Source of the DNA: J005 sp964613235
Lineage (GTDB): Bacteria; Pseudomonadota; Zetaproteobacteria; Mariprofundales; Mariprofundaceae
Direction of reading: 5' to 3'
NCBI GenBank assembly: GCA_964613235.1
Contig: CAZTGM010000031.1
Location: forward strand, 1-20,806
DNA length: 20,806 bases
In this document: piece by piece, positions 1 through 7,432 of the stretch
How the letters are laid out: every line of letters starts with the position of its first letter
Numbering within the stretch: position 1 is the stretch's first letter
Notes under the pieces: model-generated
Databases searched by the model: none
Told to the model about the DNA's origin: nothing
The model's input: only the letters and a program-made list of their open reading frames with translations
Translations under genes and position numbers: made by a program

Positions 1-46
1 CGCGGACGCTTCCACTGGATGGTAGATGGATGTTTTTGAGGAGGCT

Positions 47-157
47 CTAGATAAAGAATGAAAAGATGACATCAAGTTTATCGAAGCGAGAGAATATCCT
101 GCGAAACCCCTTCAACCTTCTGAATAGTCGCTCGACCTGATTGCGTTTTTTATACAT
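47..157 (-). pseudogene. IS5-family transposase, C-terminal remnant
   Basis: A minus-strand reading frame of 36 codons ends at a stop at 47-49 and carries the block YKKRNQVERLFRRLKGFRR followed by FSRFDKL. This matches the typical end of IS5-family DDE transposases, where the catalytic glutamate sits in an (I/V)ER.F..LK segment followed by FRRI.TRYDK. Nothing upstream in this frame resembles the rest of the protein: it abuts the tail of a different transposase at about 174. This is therefore a decayed C-terminal scrap and not a working gene. The usual hydrophobic tail after DKL is also altered (DVIFSFFI). Recognition rests on motif memory only. Confidence 0.65.
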
Positions 158-173
158 TTCCACTGCTGTCCGG

Positions 174-398
174 TTAAGCCTGAATGAGTATTATCTGTTC
201 CTGATAGAGTGAAGGATCAGGCGGATTCGGTGGTTTGTTATCGACGAGCAATTCGAGAAAATTTCTTCGGATCATCAGGTTTGTTGTCACGAGCCTTGCG
301 AGTTGCTGCATGGTTCTGTTGTTCGGAATGATTCTGCTGGCCATATGCAGTAGCAGGTATGCGGTCATAGCGATGATGATCGAGAGATCAGTTGACAA
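174..398 (-). pseudogene. IS4-family transposase, C-terminal remnant
   Basis: The translated segment reads SIIIAMTAYLLLHMAS, then LARLVTTNLMIRRNFLELL, then a proline-rich end (PPNPPDPSLYQEQ). This is the layout of the C-terminal tail of many IS4-type transposases (IAvAMIAFLLLRMA, ARLVRANLM, proline-rich end). The catalytic DDE core is missing. The similarity begins near 395, exactly where a 9-bp palindrome starts, so the gene was probably cut by a later insertion or deletion. The frame could start at a TTG at 396-398, but no start is expected in a remnant. It stops at 174-176, right against the IS5-type fragment. Confidence 0.62.
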
Positions 399-421
399 AT
401 GTCCATAAATACGGACATTTG
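396..421. repeat. Inverted repeat CAAATGTCC / GGACATTTG
   Basis: Two perfect 9-base arms at 396-404 and 413-421 flank an 8-base AT-rich spacer. A further copy of the core AAATGTCC lies at 474-481, and a related GGACACATGTC lies at 433-443. Clustered ATGTCC-type repeats are found near the ends of some insertion sequences as transposase binding sites, and they also serve as operators. The palindrome sits at the point where the IS4-type transposase similarity stops, which favours a mobile-element end. No element family can be assigned from the repeat alone. Confidence 0.4.
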
Positions 422-536
422 CCTATTCGACCGGACACATGTCTAGCAAAAGAATGTGTTGTTTTATTAGGAAAAATGTCCAAAGCATATTTTCTTTTGT
501 TGAAAAACAAGGATTATTTTCGTCGGGTGAGCTTAA

Positions 537-597
537 GGCGTAATCCCCTTGGGGACGCCATATCAACGCCTGCGATTCATCGCAGGCGTTTTTCGTT
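537..597 (+). terminator. Rho-independent terminator with preceding hairpin
   Basis: An 11-bp perfect stem (AACGCCTGCGA at 565-575 with TCGCAGGCGTT at 580-590) closes a TTCA loop and runs into TTTTT ending at 593. The T-run is on the plus strand only; the minus-strand side continues GATATGG, so the terminator faces rightward. A second hairpin, GGCG 537-540 with CGCC 556-559 and TCCCC with GGGGA inside, lies just upstream. Two stacked hairpins ending in a T-run resemble the 3' end of a small RNA or short transcript. No convincing plus-strand gene feeds it, and the neighbouring operon at 604-6575 arrives on the other strand. Confidence 0.65.
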
Positions 598-603
598 TGT
601 GTT

Positions 604-3387
604 TCATGAAGAGGATGCTTTTCGGTACATGACGGTGGCCTTGTTTGTTTGGCCCAAGGCTTCGTATGCCTGACCCAGATAATTGTAAATGTGTGGATTT
701 ACATTGGGGTAAGCAAGCCGAATAGCAGTTTGCAAGGGTTCGATGGCATCGGTATAGCGTTCCATTTTTACGTATACGCGGCCGATGCGGTAAGGTACAT
801 CTGCATCGTCGGGGTCGATTTCTCCTTCCATACGATAATGCGTTAAAGCCTCGTCGTAGCGGCCCCGCCGTTCCAGGCAGGCAGCCAGATTGAAATGCGT
901 GTTGTTGTGCCGGGGATCCAGTTGCAGTGCGTGGCGATAAAGCAGGATGGCATCTTCGGTGTAGTGTGCCTCCATCATGATATAGCCGAAATGATGAAAA
1001 GCCCGAGCGCCGGCATGTTCTGCAATCAGGCGCCGATAATAATCACGCTGAAGTTGCTGGTACCGGCGTCGGAAGGAGGCATTGTCCGCGCCAAGCAATT
1101 CTCGCCAGCGTCGGCTGAAATTATCATCACCCAAACGCAGTTCCGTATGCCAGAGCAGCGCGGCAGGATCGATATTGTCGATAACCGCTTGCAGCTGTTG
1201 CAGACTCATTTGTTGTTCCAGACGTGTTCTGAAGTCCTGCAGGCCACGGTCGCGCAGGCGGGCCATTTCAAACTCCAGTGCCGGGTAGTCATCGCTGTTC
1301 AGCGGGCCCTGCGGCTGACCGATCAGCTTAAAGGCCTGGTTAGTGAGCAACTGATAGGGCAGCCATTCGGCGATAATGCCGTGTTCGCGCAGCAGATTGT
1401 CGTAGACCGGGTGGCCGGGCTGAAATGACAGCAACTGGTTGGCGTGGATCGATGTGTCCGAGCAGATCAGCAGAAAATAGGCTGATTTGATATACAGCAG
1501 GGCGCAATGACGGAAACTGTCACGGATTGTGCGCAGAATGATATCGGCACCGCGATCACCGATACGCGCATCCATCCAGGTGACGTAAATGCCGCCGGGA
1601 TTCAGGCGCTGTTTGATGATACTGAAAAAATTACGTGTATACAGTTTGGCGGAACTGAAATACAGCGGGGTGGTGACGGTATTGAGAATCAGATCATAGT
1701 GCGCTTGCGAGGCCTTGGTGTAGTGGATGGCATCGTCAACAACAATGTTCACGCGCGGGTTATGCTCAATATCGAAATTCCACCGCTTCATGCGGAACAG
1801 GTTCTCGCGCACCACCGGATTGATTTCCACGACATCGGTATGGGCGAACAGTGAGCCGACCACCGATGCCGTTGCGCCACTACCCAGTCCCAGCACCAGG
1901 GCATTGTTTGTGTGTGGCGAGAATCGGGAGGATACTGCGCCGACGATTTTTTCCGACGGATTGTTCAGCGGGATGCTGTTATAGCCATTGATGAAAAAAT
2001 AGGGATTGCCATCCACGTGATTGATGGCAAACACGTCCTGATAGCCTTTGAAGGTTTCGTGCCTGGAGAGTGTTCGGTGGGCCTCGGCCAGATCATTGGT
2101 ATCGTGAAAACGGGTGTAACCGACATACAGCAGCGATTCATCCCATTGCGTTTCGTAGCCGATTGCACAGGCCAGCAGCAACAGACTTGCCATGGCTCCG
2201 GCCAGAGTTCCCGGGCGATACAGCAACAGGGAAATTGCGGTCAGCGCGACAATGCCCAGCACGATGACACCGTAATCGAAATAGCGATGCAAGACGAAGG
2301 CCATGAGCAGGAAGCCGGCCACATTGGCCATGGAAACGATAAACAGCAATTGTCCCGAAGTCTGGCTGATATTCTGCTGCTGACGTTGCAATAATGCCGG
2401 GATGGTTGCGCCGAAAGCGATGGCCGGCAGACCCATCAGGACAAACAGCAGTGACCATTTGAGTAATACCAGCAACGCATACGATTCGGCAGCACGTTCA
2501 TAATACATGGCGTAGAGGCGGGAGGCCGGGTCAATGCCGAGCAGCAGCCATAACATACCGGCCAGTGCCAGCAGCAGCACACTGCCGAATCCCGGCCCCA
2601 GGCGACGCACGAGCATGGCGCCCAGCGCAATACCCAGCAGGATGATGGACAGCACCAGGGCAAATGATTCTCGGAAGGGGCCCAGTAGCATTTCCGCGAT
2701 TTTGATCATTAGTAGCTGAAATACGGCCGAGGCCATGCTGACCGGTATCAGCCACCATAGGTATTGCGTCGGAGCAGGCGCCGTTTCGTTGTCGCTGGCC
2801 GGGGTGATGGCGATAAAGCGGAGCAGCAGGGCAATGAGCAGGTTCAGCGTAACGAAAAACAGTACGGTGCTGCGGATGCCGAACCAGCGCAGCAACAGGA
2901 ATTCGATAAGGATGGCCGTCAGTGCAGCGCCTAGATTGTAGATGGCATAGACACGGATAAAAGCCCCTTCCGCCTGCAGTCGATGCAGATAACCGGCAAA
3001 CAGTGGCACGCTGCAGCCGATCAGAAAGGCGGGAAGCAGCAACAGCAGGACGGCGGCAAGAATGCTGCCGCTCAGGCCCGGCGGTAATAGCGACAGATGG
3101 CTATAGAGCAGGCTGTCGAGCATATCCGTGCCAAAGACGAGCGCCGCGCCGCACAGTCCGATCAACAGTTCGATCAGCCACAGCCATGACCACAGGCGCC
3201 ATGCCTGGCGTGAGCCGATGCCGATGCCGAACAGGAATGTGATCAGAATGGCGGCGGAAACGGCGAACTGGTCGCCGATCAGATTGCCGAGGATTCGGCC
3301 ATAGAGGATTTCATAGGAAATGCCGGCAAAACCGGATGCTAGCAGCAGCACAGGAAACAGCCGTCGTGTGATGCCTTGTCCGCTCAT
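604..3387 (-). CDS. Membrane protein with spermidine synthase-like domain and C-terminal TPRs
   Basis: This is a 927-residue three-part protein. Residues 1 to about 410 hold many hydrophobic segments, as in membrane-fused spermidine-synthase-like proteins. Residues 440-610 form a Rossmann methyltransferase/aminopropyltransferase-like domain: nucleotide loop LGLGSGAT near 499, acidic VVEINP near 519, and VDDAIHY near 550. Residues 790-927 contain TPRs (YRHALQLDP, HYRMEGEIDP, YNYLGQAYEALGQ). In true spermidine synthases the strand-4 motif is YD.I..D..DP; here it is YDLILNTVTTP (564-574), so the catalytic and polyamine-binding aspartates are absent. Polyamine synthesis is therefore doubtful, and the substrate is unknown. 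It is the last gene of the argC operon, starting 5 bases after the phosphatase gene ends. A candidate hairpin lies downstream, though its T-run faces the other way. Fold assignment is secure, function is not. Confidence 0.8.
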   Translation of the reverse strand: MSGQGITRRLFPVLLLASGFAGISYEILYGRILGNLIGDQFAVSAAILITFLFGIGIGSRQAWRLWSWLWLIELLIGLCGAALVFGTDMLDSLLYSHLSLLPPGLSGSILAAVLLLLLPAFLIGCSVPLFAGYLHRLQAEGAFIRVYAIYNLGAALTAILIEFLLLRWFGIRSTVLFFVTLNLLIALLLRFIAITPASDNETAPAPTQYLWWLIPVSMASAVFQLLMIKIAEMLLGPFRESFALVLSIILLGIALGAMLVRRLGPGFGSVLLLALAGMLWLLLGIDPASRLYAMYYERAAESYALLVLLKWSLLFVLMGLPAIAFGATIPALLQRQQQNISQTSGQLLFIVSMANVAGFLLMAFVLHRYFDYGVIVLGIVALTAISLLLYRPGTLAGAMASLLLLACAIGYETQWDESLLYVGYTRFHDTNDLAEAHRTLSRHETFKGYQDVFAINHVDGNPYFFINGYNSIPLNNPSEKIVGAVSSRFSPHTNNALVLGLGSGATASVVGSLFAHTDVVEINPVVRENLFRMKRWNFDIEHNPRVNIVVDDAIHYTKASQAHYDLILNTVTTPLYFSSAKLYTRNFFSIIKQRLNPGGIYVTWMDARIGDRGADIILRTIRDSFRHCALLYIKSAYFLLICSDTSIHANQLLSFQPGHPVYDNLLREHGIIAEWLPYQLLTNQAFKLIGQPQGPLNSDDYPALEFEMARLRDRGLQDFRTRLEQQMSLQQLQAVIDNIDPAALLWHTELRLGDDNFSRRWRELLGADNASFRRRYQQLQRDYYRRLIAEHAGARAFHHFGYIMMEAHYTEDAILLYRHALQLDPRHNNTHFNLAACLERRGRYDEALTHYRMEGEIDPDDADVPYRIGRVYVKMERYTDAIEPLQTAIRLAYPNVNPHIYNYLGQAYEALGQTNKATVMYRKASSS

Positions 3388-3392
3388 GATGT

Positions 3393-4340
3393 TTACCGTT
3401 GTCGGCTGATGTGCAGCCAGGCGCCCTCCAGCAGACCTGCATCGACCACGATCATGGCATCATAATGCCAGCGCTGCATGACCGCCTCAACGATGGCCAG
3501 ACCGGCCACGATCAGGTCGCTACGTCCCTGTTCAATGGTGCGAATGGCCTGTCGTTGGGCATGGTTGAGCGCCAGCAGGCGATCGCGTAACTGGCAGAAC
3601 GCCTGTCGACTCATGACATGGTTATTGATGATGGAAGCATCGTATGGGCACAGGTCCAGCTCGGTTGCAGCCAGTGTGGTTACCGTACCAGCCGTACCGA
3701 CAAGGTGAGCGGGTTCCCGGGCGCCAGACCAGTGTGCTGCAACGTCATCGAGATGCTGTTGTGTTGCGTGGATCATGTTCTGATAGTCATCATTGGCGGG
3801 CGGGTCGCTGTGCAAAAAACGTTCGACCAGGCGCACAACGCCCAGTTTGCAGCTGATCGCATCCAGGGCTCTGCCTTCCCTGGCGCGGATGAATTCGGTG
3901 CTGCCGCCACCGATATCGAACAGCAGAAAATCGCGCCGGGTATCGGCATGCAGGACTGCACAGGCACCGGCCAGCGACATGGCCGCTTCGCGTTCGCCGT
4001 CGATAATGTCAATGCAGATGCCGGTTTCGCGCTGCACGCGATCGCGGAAACTGACACCATTGGCGGCTTCACGCATGGCAGCCGTCGCCACGGCATATAC
4101 CTGTTCGCATGGAACATTATATTGCTGCAGCAGGGAGGCAAAGGTATGGAAGGCATCCATGCCGCGCTGCATGGCAGTGTCATTCAGTCGTCCGCTGTGA
4201 TGCAGGCCTTCGCCAAGGCGTACGATGCGATGGGTGTAATGCAGCGTCTGCCAAGGCGGTGTACCCGTTGACGGATGTGCGATCAGCAGGCGGAAGGTGT
4301 TGGAGCCGATATCAATGGCGGCAAAGGGTTGCTTTGTCAT
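3393..4340 (-). CDS. Ppx/GppA family phosphatase, short form
   Basis: The 315-residue product belongs to the ASKHA-fold exopolyphosphatase / guanosine pentaphosphatase family, which trims inorganic polyphosphate or converts pppGpp to ppGpp. Visible marks are the N-terminal phosphate loop AIDIGSNTFRLLI (8-20), the DGEREA segment with the likely catalytic glutamate E118, and the second phosphate loop FDIGGGSTEF (141-150). It ends after the two actin-like subdomains and lacks the C-terminal HD-like extension that takes E. coli Ppx and GppA to about 500 residues, as in many short homologues. The ATG overlaps the stop codon of the upstream hexapeptide gene (ATGA), so translation is probably coupled. 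Sequence alone does not separate polyphosphate from pppGpp activity. Confidence 0.9.
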   Translation of the reverse strand: MTKQPFAAIDIGSNTFRLLIAHPSTGTPPWQTLHYTHRIVRLGEGLHHSGRLNDTAMQRGMDAFHTFASLLQQYNVPCEQVYAVATAAMREAANGVSFRDRVQRETGICIDIIDGEREAAMSLAGACAVLHADTRRDFLLFDIGGGSTEFIRAREGRALDAISCKLGVVRLVERFLHSDPPANDDYQNMIHATQQHLDDVAAHWSGAREPAHLVGTAGTVTTLAATELDLCPYDASIINNHVMSRQAFCQLRDRLLALNHAQRQAIRTIEQGRSDLIVAGLAIVEAVMQRWHYDAMIVVDAGLLEGAWLHISRQR

Positions 4341-4843
4341 GACTGATGGGTTTTGGACAGTTCGACATAATGGGCGGCCGAACGGGTAAGGAACTGTTGT
4401 TCTTCTTCGCTTAATGCCCGCCGCTCACGGGCCGGGCTGCCGGCATACAGATAGCCACCGCGCAGCACCTTGCGTTCCGGCACCAGAGAGCCGGCAGCCA
4501 GAAAACAGCCTGCTTCCAGTACGGCCTGATCCATGATGATGGACCCCATGCCGACCAGACAGCGATCCTGAACCTCGCAGCCGTGCAGGATGACGCGATG
4601 GCCGACAGTAACATCATTGCCAATCACGCAGGGTGAAACTCCGTGGCTGGTATGCAGCACACAGTGATCCTGAATATTGGAGCGATCACCGATGATGATA
4701 TCGTGCACATCGCCGCGCAGGACGCTCTGATACCAGATGCTGCTGTCTTTGCCGATGCACACGCGCCCGATGATTTCTGCCGATGCGGCAATGAATGTCG
4801 AATCGGCAATGTCCGGTTGCCAATGCAGATAGGGTTTAATCAT
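4337..4843 (-). CDS. Gamma-carbonic anhydrase-like hexapeptide-repeat protein
   Basis: This is a 168-residue left-handed beta-helix protein of the YrdA/PaaY/CaiE type. Hexapeptide turns run throughout (IGRVCIGKDSSIWYQSVLRGD, IGDRSNIQDH). The three zinc-binding histidines expected of the gamma class are visible as H64 (VLHT), H82 (VGHR) and H87 (LHGC). The family includes active carbonic anhydrases and proteins without that activity, so the label is structural. The start at 4843 was chosen because GGAGG lies five bases upstream and MIKPYLHWQP fits family N-termini; the frame is open 13 codons further upstream to 4882. The gene begins inside the end of the DUF6776-like gene (8-base overlap) and overlaps the phosphatase start. 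Confidence 0.87.
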   Translation of the reverse strand: MIKPYLHWQPDIADSTFIAASAEIIGRVCIGKDSSIWYQSVLRGDVHDIIIGDRSNIQDHCVLHTSHGVSPCVIGNDVTVGHRVILHGCEVQDRCLVGMGSIIMDQAVLEAGCFLAAGSLVPERKVLRGGYLYAGSPARERRALSEEEQQFLTRSAAHYVELSKTHQS

Positions 4844-5537
4844 GGTTGCCTCCAACCCAGACGGTGATGCGTTCGATTTCATGCCGATGACTGTTTTTCA
4901 GGACCATGAATAACTGATCGGGGCGCCAGTCGTACGGCCAGTTTAATGTTTGCTGCAGCAGCGCATGGGTTTTCATGCGGTATTTGAGATGATCACGATT
5001 GTTGGCGAAATGTAACAGAACAGGCTTGCCATCAGGTTGGGGCGCCAGCACCTCCACGTTGCCTTCTACCTCGCGCGGATAATTGCCGCCCTTGACCAGT
5101 ACGATGTTCAGCTGCAACTGCTGCCCCTGCCAGCTGGCTGAAGCAGTCAGGATATGGGTGCCCTTGTCGCGTCGTTTGAGCAGGATGCTTTCCAGCAGGG
5201 ACAGGCGTTTGCGTAGCGGTATCATTTCCTGTTCCTGCCGGCTCAGTAGCTGTTGTTGCTGTTTGAGTTGTTCATCGCGCAGCATCAGTTTTGCCTCGGC
5301 TTCGGCCAGATGACTTTTCAATTGCTCGTTATCACGCAGCAACTGATAGTGCTGGCGCTCCAGTCGCTCGACCTGGCCATGGCGGGTGGTCGTTTGCAAC
5401 GTGATGAATACCACCAGCAGGCATAGCATCAGCATCCCTGCCAGCAGCCACAGCGGGCGCAGGGAAAACTGTCGTTTGATATGACCTTCGATGCTGAAAC
5501 GGCAGGGTTGGAGCCATGCCTGCAGCCAGGGTTTCAC
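4836..5537 (-). CDS. DUF6776-like membrane-anchored coiled-coil protein
   Basis: The 233-residue product has a short cytoplasmic N-terminus, one transmembrane helix at about 29-48 (LWLLAGMLMLCLLVVFITL), a long coiled coil rich in Q, E and L at about 55-120, and a globular beta-rich C-terminal domain at about 125-233. This layout matches the uncharacterised DUF6776 family of Gammaproteobacteria, often found beside argC; the name is from memory and no function is known. It would be anchored in the inner membrane with the coiled coil and C-terminal domain in the periplasm. It starts 6 bases after the argC stop, so it is cotranscribed with argC. Confidence 0.72.
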   Translation of the reverse strand: MKPWLQAWLQPCRFSIEGHIKRQFSLRPLWLLAGMLMLCLLVVFITLQTTTRHGQVERLERQHYQLLRDNEQLKSHLAEAEAKLMLRDEQLKQQQQLLSRQEQEMIPLRKRLSLLESILLKRRDKGTHILTASASWQGQQLQLNIVLVKGGNYPREVEGNVEVLAPQPDGKPVLLHFANNRDHLKYRMKTHALLQQTLNWPYDWRPDQLFMVLKNSHRHEIERITVWVGGNHD

Positions 5538-5543
5538 GTTAAA

Positions 5544-6575
5544 TCAGGGCCAGCAGGGCAGGCGGTTCAGGCCCAGCGGTTCATCAAGCCCGAACATGAT
5601 ATTGGCATTTTGCACGGCCTGCCCGGCAGCACCCTTGAGCAGGTTGTCAATACAGCTGACGACGACGGCTTCACATTCACCGATGACGCTGATGCCGATA
5701 TCGCAGCGGTTGCTGCCCTTGACGGCGGTGGTCGATGGCAATTGTCCTGCGGGCAACACATGCACGAACGGCTCATCGGCAAAGGTCTGTTGCAGGATGT
5801 CATGCCATTGTTCGGGTTGTTTGCCGCTTAAATGCAGTGTGCTCAGCATGCCGCGGTTCATCGGCAGGATGTGCGGTACAAAATGCACACGTGTTTTGCA
5901 TCCACCGTAATGCTGAGCCCATTCCTCCATTTCCCAGGCATGCCGATGACGTGGCAGGCCGTAGGCTTTTACCGATTCATTCAGTTCACAATACAGCAGA
6001 TCGGTTTTGGCGCTGCGTCCGGCACCGGATGCGCCGGACTTGGCATCGACAACAATCGGCGCAGCATTGAGCACGCCGGCGCGTAGCAATGGTACCAGTG
6101 GCAACAATGTGCAGGTCGGATAACAGCCCGGATTGGCCACCAGCCGGCTTTGCGCTACGGCCTGACGTGCAAACTCGCTCAGTCCGTAGACAGCATCGGC
6201 AAACAGTTCCGGATACGGATGTTCGATACCATAGGCCTGCTTATAGATATCAATGGACTGATGCCGGAAATCGGCCGACAGGTCGACAACTTTTTTGCCT
6301 GCATCCAGCGCACGTTTGACGCTGTTGGCGGCAGCGGCATGCGGCAGGGCGGTGAATACCAATTGACAGGAGTTGGGCAACGGATCATCGATGCTGGCCA
6401 GCGTCTGTTCACATAGCGGTTGCGGCAGGCCAGGCAATACCTCACCGGCAGCCTTGCTGGCCTGTGAATGTGCGGCAAGCTGGCCGAGAGTGAAATGCGG
6501 GTGCGCATCGATGATGCGAATCAGTTCGGCGCCGGTATATCCACTGGCACCCAGGATGGCGACTTCAATATTCAT
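5544..6575 (-). CDS. argC: N-acetyl-gamma-glutamyl-phosphate reductase
   Basis: ArgC catalyses the NADPH-dependent third step of arginine biosynthesis, N-acetylglutamyl phosphate to N-acetylglutamate semialdehyde, in the cytoplasm. The 343-residue protein has the Rossmann loop ILGASGYTGAELIRI (7-21), the DLSADFR segment (98-104), and the active-site motif ANPGCYPT with catalytic C151. Length is normal for the type 1 family. The ATG at 6575 gives the classic MNIEVAILGASG start; a GTG two codons upstream (6581) is also in frame. It is the first gene of the leftward operon and faces away from the DUF1538 cluster across about 100 bases. No arginine operator was recognised there. Confidence 0.96.
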   Translation of the reverse strand: MNIEVAILGASGYTGAELIRIIDAHPHFTLGQLAAHSQASKAAGEVLPGLPQPLCEQTLASIDDPLPNSCQLVFTALPHAAAANSVKRALDAGKKVVDLSADFRHQSIDIYKQAYGIEHPYPELFADAVYGLSEFARQAVAQSRLVANPGCYPTCTLLPLVPLLRAGVLNAAPIVVDAKSGASGAGRSAKTDLLYCELNESVKAYGLPRHRHAWEMEEWAQHYGGCKTRVHFVPHILPMNRGMLSTLHLSGKQPEQWHDILQQTFADEPFVHVLPAGQLPSTTAVKGSNRCDIGISVIGECEAVVVSCIDNLLKGAAGQAVQNANIMFGLDEPLGLNRLPCWP

Positions 6576-6618
6576 AGGCACACTCTACGCAAACGGCATG
6601 ACCCTTCAATGTGGCGCA

Positions 6619-6647
6619 TTGTCGACCGCTTTGTTTGGCGCTATGGT
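6619..6647 (+). promoter_or_regulatory. Candidate sigma70 promoter for the DUF1538 cluster
   Basis: TTGTCG at 6619-6624 and TATGGT at 6642-6647 are separated by 17 bases, each matching four of six consensus positions. A transcript would start near 6654, with GGGAGG at 6668-6673 serving the ATG at 6682. It lies in the only sizeable gap between the two divergent operons, where a promoter must exist. The boxes are weak and were found by eye. Confidence 0.35.
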
Positions 6648-6681
6648 TTAAAGGGAATAAAACGGACGGGAGGCATGGCGG

Positions 6682-7428
6682 ATGAATATACCGCGGCATA
6701 TACGCGAAACGGTCAGGCCGTTGCTGGCTGCGGCGCGTGATCTGGCGCCGATTGTGCTGGTCATTGTATTTTTTCAGGAAGTGGTATTACGCCAGCCGAT
6801 TCCGCATATGATGAGTATGCTGTTTGGCATGATGCTGGTGCTGGTCGGACTGGCGCTGTTTGTGCGCGGTCTTGAAATCGGCCTGTTTCCGGTTGGTGAG
6901 GCGATGGCGCATTCGTTTGTGCGCAAGGGCAATGCATTCTGGTTGCTGCTGTTTGCTTTTTTGCTCGGCTTTTCGACAACGGTGGCTGAGCCGGCATTGA
7001 TTGCAATTGCCAAGAAAGCAGCTCAGGTAGCAGCCGATGCGGGTATGATTGGTGTATCAACGGAGGCGAAAGACAGCTATGCACTGGGGCTTCGTATGAC
7101 CGTTGCCTTGTCGGTGGGTACGGCCATTCTGCTGGGGGTACTGCGCATTATTTTCAGCTGGCCGCTGCACTGGTGCATTATCATCGGCTACGCACTGGTG
7201 GTGGTGATGACCTATTTTGCACCCAGGCAGATTATCGGCATCGCCTATGATTCCGGTGGCGTAACGACGTCGACAATCACCGTGCCGATGGTGACGGCGC
7301 TGGGTGTAGGGCTGGCATCGTCGATCCGCGGGCGCAATCCGGTTATTGATGGTTTTGGCCTGATTGCATTTGCTTCCTTGCTGCCGATGATTTTTGTCAT
7401 GCTCTATGGCATGGTGTTGCTGGGATGA
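6682..7428 (+). CDS. umpA: DUF1538 membrane protein, UmpA-like antiporter subunit
   Basis: This is a 248-residue polytopic inner-membrane protein with about six or seven hydrophobic segments. It carries the DUF1538 signatures TTVAEPALIAIA (99-110), YDSGGVTTSTITVP (189-202) and a GLASS.RGR.P.IDGFGLIAF segment near the C-terminus. DUF1538 proteins come in adjacent pairs, and the Halomonas zhaodongensis pair UmpA/UmpB has been reported as a two-component Na+(Li+, K+)/H+ antiporter; that is recalled knowledge, not shown here. The ATG at 6682 has GGGAGG eight bases upstream. The next gene encodes a paralogue of the same fold, and PII-like and CBS genes follow, suggesting regulated transport. The ion carried is an inference. 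The A/B naming follows gene order only. Confidence 0.85.
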   Translation: MNIPRHIRETVRPLLAAARDLAPIVLVIVFFQEVVLRQPIPHMMSMLFGMMLVLVGLALFVRGLEIGLFPVGEAMAHSFVRKGNAFWLLLFAFLLGFSTTVAEPALIAIAKKAAQVAADAGMIGVSTEAKDSYALGLRMTVALSVGTAILLGVLRIIFSWPLHWCIIIGYALVVVMTYFAPRQIIGIAYDSGGVTTSTITVPMVTALGVGLASSIRGRNPVIDGFGLIAFASLLPMIFVMLYGMVLLG

Positions 7429-7432
7429 GTAT

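Noticed and set aside
392..420. TTGACA at 392-397 as a plus-strand promoter for the hairpin transcript
   Set aside because: The -35 match is perfect, but 16-18 bases downstream there is only GACATT/ACATTT, a very poor -10 box.
392..673. 93-codon plus-strand open frame across the 5' debris and terminator
   Set aside because: It runs through the palindrome, both hairpins and the 3' end of the convergent gene, which is not compatible with a real protein gene.
3618..4271. 217-codon plus-strand open frame inside the phosphatase gene
   Set aside because: It is the reverse complement of a conserved Ppx/GppA coding sequence and shows no domain of its own.
6582..6609. Minus-strand TTGAAG / TAGAGT pair as the argC promoter
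   Set aside because: The 16-base spacing is possible, but transcription would begin at about the start codon itself, and both boxes are weak. It was left unlisted.
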